From: Chitinophagia bacterium
Lineage (GTDB): Bacteria > Bacteroidota > Bacteroidia > Chitinophagales > Chitinophagaceae
DNA length: 6,210 nucleotides
Direction: 5' to 3'
Assembly: GCA_010021705.1 (NCBI GenBank)
Contig: RGMU01000096.1
Location: 1-6,210 of the forward strand
Shown: positions 4,023-6,210 of the stretch, piece after piece
How positions within the stretch are numbered: position 1 is the first letter of the stretch
Layout: each line of letters begins with the position of its first letter
Program-made: the position numbers and the translations under genes
Notes under the pieces: generated by a model
Databases searched by the model: none
The model's input: the letters and a program-made list of their open reading frames with translations, nothing else
Told to the model about the DNA's origin: nothing

Positions 4023-6210
4023 ATGAAAATACAGTTTGAAGAAGCCGAGTTTGAGCAACTATGCCCCTGCTACCTGCTTTTGAACCGTGAATTAGCCATA
4101 GTGAAGTGGGGTAGTGGTTTTAATGCGTACAAGCATAGTTTTAAGGCTAACGACCCGGCAGACCATCATTTTAGTTTTACTGCATCGCCCCTACAAAACT
4201 TGATAACGCAAGCCCAAAGCACCCAAAAGAAAGTGAGCATAGATGGTTTGATGCTTAGCAGTGCCTCGGCATACTTTAAGGGGTTGCTATGGATAGAAAA
4301 TGCCGGAGATACTGTTTTTGTTGCGCTTGTGCCCTCCACTGCTACCTGCTTAGCGGAAAAGCAAATACATGAAATACCTGTGCCTTATTTTCTTAAAAAA
4401 GAACAAAATATCCAAAATAATTCACCAACAAGCCGGTATAATATTAATTATGAAAAAGCAGAGTTGTGGCGGTTTATAATGGAAGAAACCGGGCATGGGC
4501 TTTGGGTAAACCATTTAGATAGGGGCGAGCTTGAGTTTTCTTCTAAATTTAAGGCATTATTGGGATATAATGAAGAAGACCATTTTGACGCAGATACATG
4601 GAGAAAATCTTTGTCTGATGAAGACCGCGCTCACTTCTATGCTAATATATTTCCTAATATAACTTACGAAAATTCTTCTTTTGTATTTGAAACCAAGCTC
4701 ACGACTAAAAGCGGTGAAATAAAATATTATTTAAGCAAGGGGTTAATGGCTGAATGGACGGAAGATAAGAAACCCAAGCGCGCATTAGGGACGATTGTAG
4801 ATATTACAGACCGCGTAATCAGAGATATTAACCTGAAGCACACCACACAAAGCCTTATATCACTGTTAAAAAACCTGAATGAAGGCGTGTTGTTACTAAA
4901 CGAGGAGCAAAAAATAATGCTTGCCAATGAGGCTTTTACGCGACTATTTGCCCTAAACGTTTCCCCTACAGCTTTAGAAGGTAAAACCAAATGGGAGGTA
5001 TTCCCTGATGGAGGTAAAAGCCTTTTTAAGCATCCGGAAGAGTATGACAATCGCCTGCAAACCATTATTAACAACAAAGAAAAGGTTATTGGTGAACGGC
5101 TTGTGCTTGCCAATGGCGAGATTATTGAGCGGGACTATATCCCCATATTCTTAGACAATAACTATGCCGGCTATTTGTGGAAATATAACAAAATAACAGA
5201 ACGTTTAGCCTACGAAAAACAGCTGCAAGCACAAAAAGACTTTTATGAAACCATTTTTAATGAACTGCCTGCCAATATAGCTATTTATTCTCCTGACGGA
5301 GAAGAAGTGTTTAACAATAACAGCGAATTTAATGCACAAGCTACCATACAGCAACAGCAGCCAACTATACTTCCATTAACTAAAAGTGCTGCTTGGCAGC
5401 ATTCGTTTACCAAAGCAGTGGCTAACCTGCAAGCTCAAAAGTATGTAGATGAAGTAGGCGCAAATTCAGCTAAACCGCATTATATATTAAGGCATTTTTA
5501 TCCTTACATTAACAATGATAATGTACTGCAACTTATTATTACTTATGCTGTGGACATTACCGAACAAATAAGAAATGAGCAATATGCCGAACAGCAGGAA
5601 GAGCGCATCAAGCACCTTTTGGACATTATTAAAGATGCCGTAGTGCGTTGCGACAAGCAAGGTAATATTAACTTAGACAATACTGCCTTTAGGCTACTGA
5701 TGGGGTTGCCCTTGCAAAACGAAGCCCTACCCAATCCGCTCAACTTCTTTAGCCTATTGCCGCCGGATGCTTTTAAGATTATTGAACAAAAGGTAGCCGA
5801 TTTGGTACAAACTACCATTCCTCAAACCGGTACATTCTATTTAGATGTTGCCAACGGTGAGGGTAAGTATATTGAATATACACTTACACTACCCGGTAAG
5901 GCAGAAGACGCTGCTTTTATTGTGCGCCTATCGGACATTACAGCCATTGTTTTGAAAGAGCAAAACTTAGAAAAGATAATTGCCAAAGAAAAAGAACTGA
6001 ACAGGGCAAAGTCGCAGTTTGTAAGGATTACGTCTCATGAACTTAGAACGCCCCTTTCTGTTATCATGCTCAATGCCGAAATATTAGAAATGGCAACCAA
6101 TACCGGCAAAATTAAAGACCCTGCCTTTAACATAGACAAGGTAGTGGGGCGGGTGATAAAAGAGGTAAATCTAATGACCGAAATCTTAGACCAGCTAATG
6201 ATGATTAGCC
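4023..6210 (+). CDS. Multi-PAS sensor histidine kinase with HNOBA-like N-terminus (3' end outside window)
   Basis: At least 729 residues, open to the right edge. No signal peptide or membrane helix is visible, so it is probably a cytoplasmic sensor. Residues about 10-120 resemble the HNOBA domain of soluble guanylate cyclases: CYLLLNRELAIVKWG fits the FHLVFDRDLRIVQAG start, and AYFKGLLWIENAGDTVFVALVP fits LRLKGQMIYLEESDSLLFLGSP. PAS-like units follow at about 147-266 (ending GTIVDITDR), 277-395, 405-515 (ending VDITEQ) and 525-645 (ending LSDIT), mostly ending in the usual DIT motif before a helical linker. The HisKA domain starts near 660, with H-box SHELRTPL and phosphoacceptor His672 (CAT 6036-6038). 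The catalytic ATPase domain lies outside. ATG 4023 is chosen because the HNOBA-like part follows directly; in-frame ATG 3990 is also possible. It is probably co-transcribed with the regulator at 3413. The PAS units show no clear heme or flavin motif, so the signal is unknown. Confidence 0.9.
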   Translation, partial: MKIQFEEAEFEQLCPCYLLLNRELAIVKWGSGFNAYKHSFKANDPADHHFSFTASPLQNLITQAQSTQKKVSIDGLMLSSASAYFKGLLWIENAGDTVFVALVPSTATCLAEKQIHEIPVPYFLKKEQNIQNNSPTSRYNINYEKAELWRFIMEETGHGLWVNHLDRGELEFSSKFKALLGYNEEDHFDADTWRKSLSDEDRAHFYANIFPNITYENSSFVFETKLTTKSGEIKYYLSKGLMAEWTEDKKPKRALGTIVDITDRVIRDINLKHTTQSLISLLKNLNEGVLLLNEEQKIMLANEAFTRLFALNVSPTALEGKTKWEVFPDGGKSLFKHPEEYDNRLQTIINNKEKVIGERLVLANGEIIERDYIPIFLDNNYAGYLWKYNKITERLAYEKQLQAQKDFYETIFNELPANIAIYSPDGEEVFNNNSEFNAQATIQQQQPTILPLTKSAAWQHSFTKAVANLQAQKYVDEVGANSAKPHYILRHFYPYINNDNVLQLIITYAVDITEQIRNEQYAEQQEERIKHLLDIIKDAVVRCDKQGNINLDNTAFRLLMGLPLQNEALPNPLNFFSLLPPDAFKIIEQKVADLVQTTIPQTGTFYLDVANGEGKYIEYTLTLPGKAEDAAFIVRLSDITAIVLKEQNLEKIIAKEKELNRAKSQFVRITSHELRTPLSVIMLNAEILEMATNTGKIKDPAFNIDKVVGRVIKEVNLMTEILDQLMMIS

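Noticed and set aside
4727..5818. Two minus-strand open frames (5113-4727 and 5818-5543) opposite the PAS kinase
   Set aside because: The opposite strand carries continuous PAS-domain coding sequence here; the Ser/Leu-rich antisense translations are typical shadows.

Overview
The window looks like chromosomal DNA of a member of the Bacteroidota. The base composition is AT-rich, no gene has a clear Shine-Dalgarno sequence, candidate promoters resemble the Bacteroidota TTTG / TAnnTTTG pattern, and the Lon N-terminus and the stacked PAS sensor kinase are of a kind common in that phylum. This assignment is inference; there is no rRNA or other marker gene here.

Layout: (1) Positions 1-1514, minus strand, hold the N-terminal 504 residues of an ATP-dependent Lon protease; the gene runs off the left edge. 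(2) Positions 1515-1849 form a divergent intergenic region with two perfect DnaA-box matches 20 bp apart (one the canonical TTATCCACA) and possible promoters for both sides. (3) From 1850 to the right edge, four signalling genes lie in a row on the plus strand: a stand-alone CheY-like receiver (1850-2251); a receiver fused to a histidine-kinase-like module (2269-3351) that has lost the phosphoacceptor Asp (Asn instead) and the catalytic His (Gln instead); a NarL/FixJ-type response regulator (3413-3952) whose LuxR-type HTH is broken by an apparent out-of-frame deletion of about 56 bp, leaving the recognition-helix half in the next frame up to 3983; and a large multi-PAS sensor histidine kinase (4023 to beyond 6210) with an intact H-box and an N-terminal region resembling the HNOBA domain of soluble guanylate cyclases.

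How the genes may work together (inference): the PAS kinase is the only protein here with a normal phosphorylatable His, and the CheY-like protein and the receiver of the NarL-type protein are the two normal Asp acceptors. The middle protein cannot join a standard His-Asp relay. It would have to act as a phosphatase, scaffold or allosteric partner. The broken regulator, as sequenced, keeps its receiver but should not bind DNA in the usual way.

The points most worth following up are the doubly degenerate receiver-kinase, the deletion in the HTH regulator, and the DnaA boxes upstream of lon. No mobile element, RNA gene, CRISPR array or long repeat was seen.
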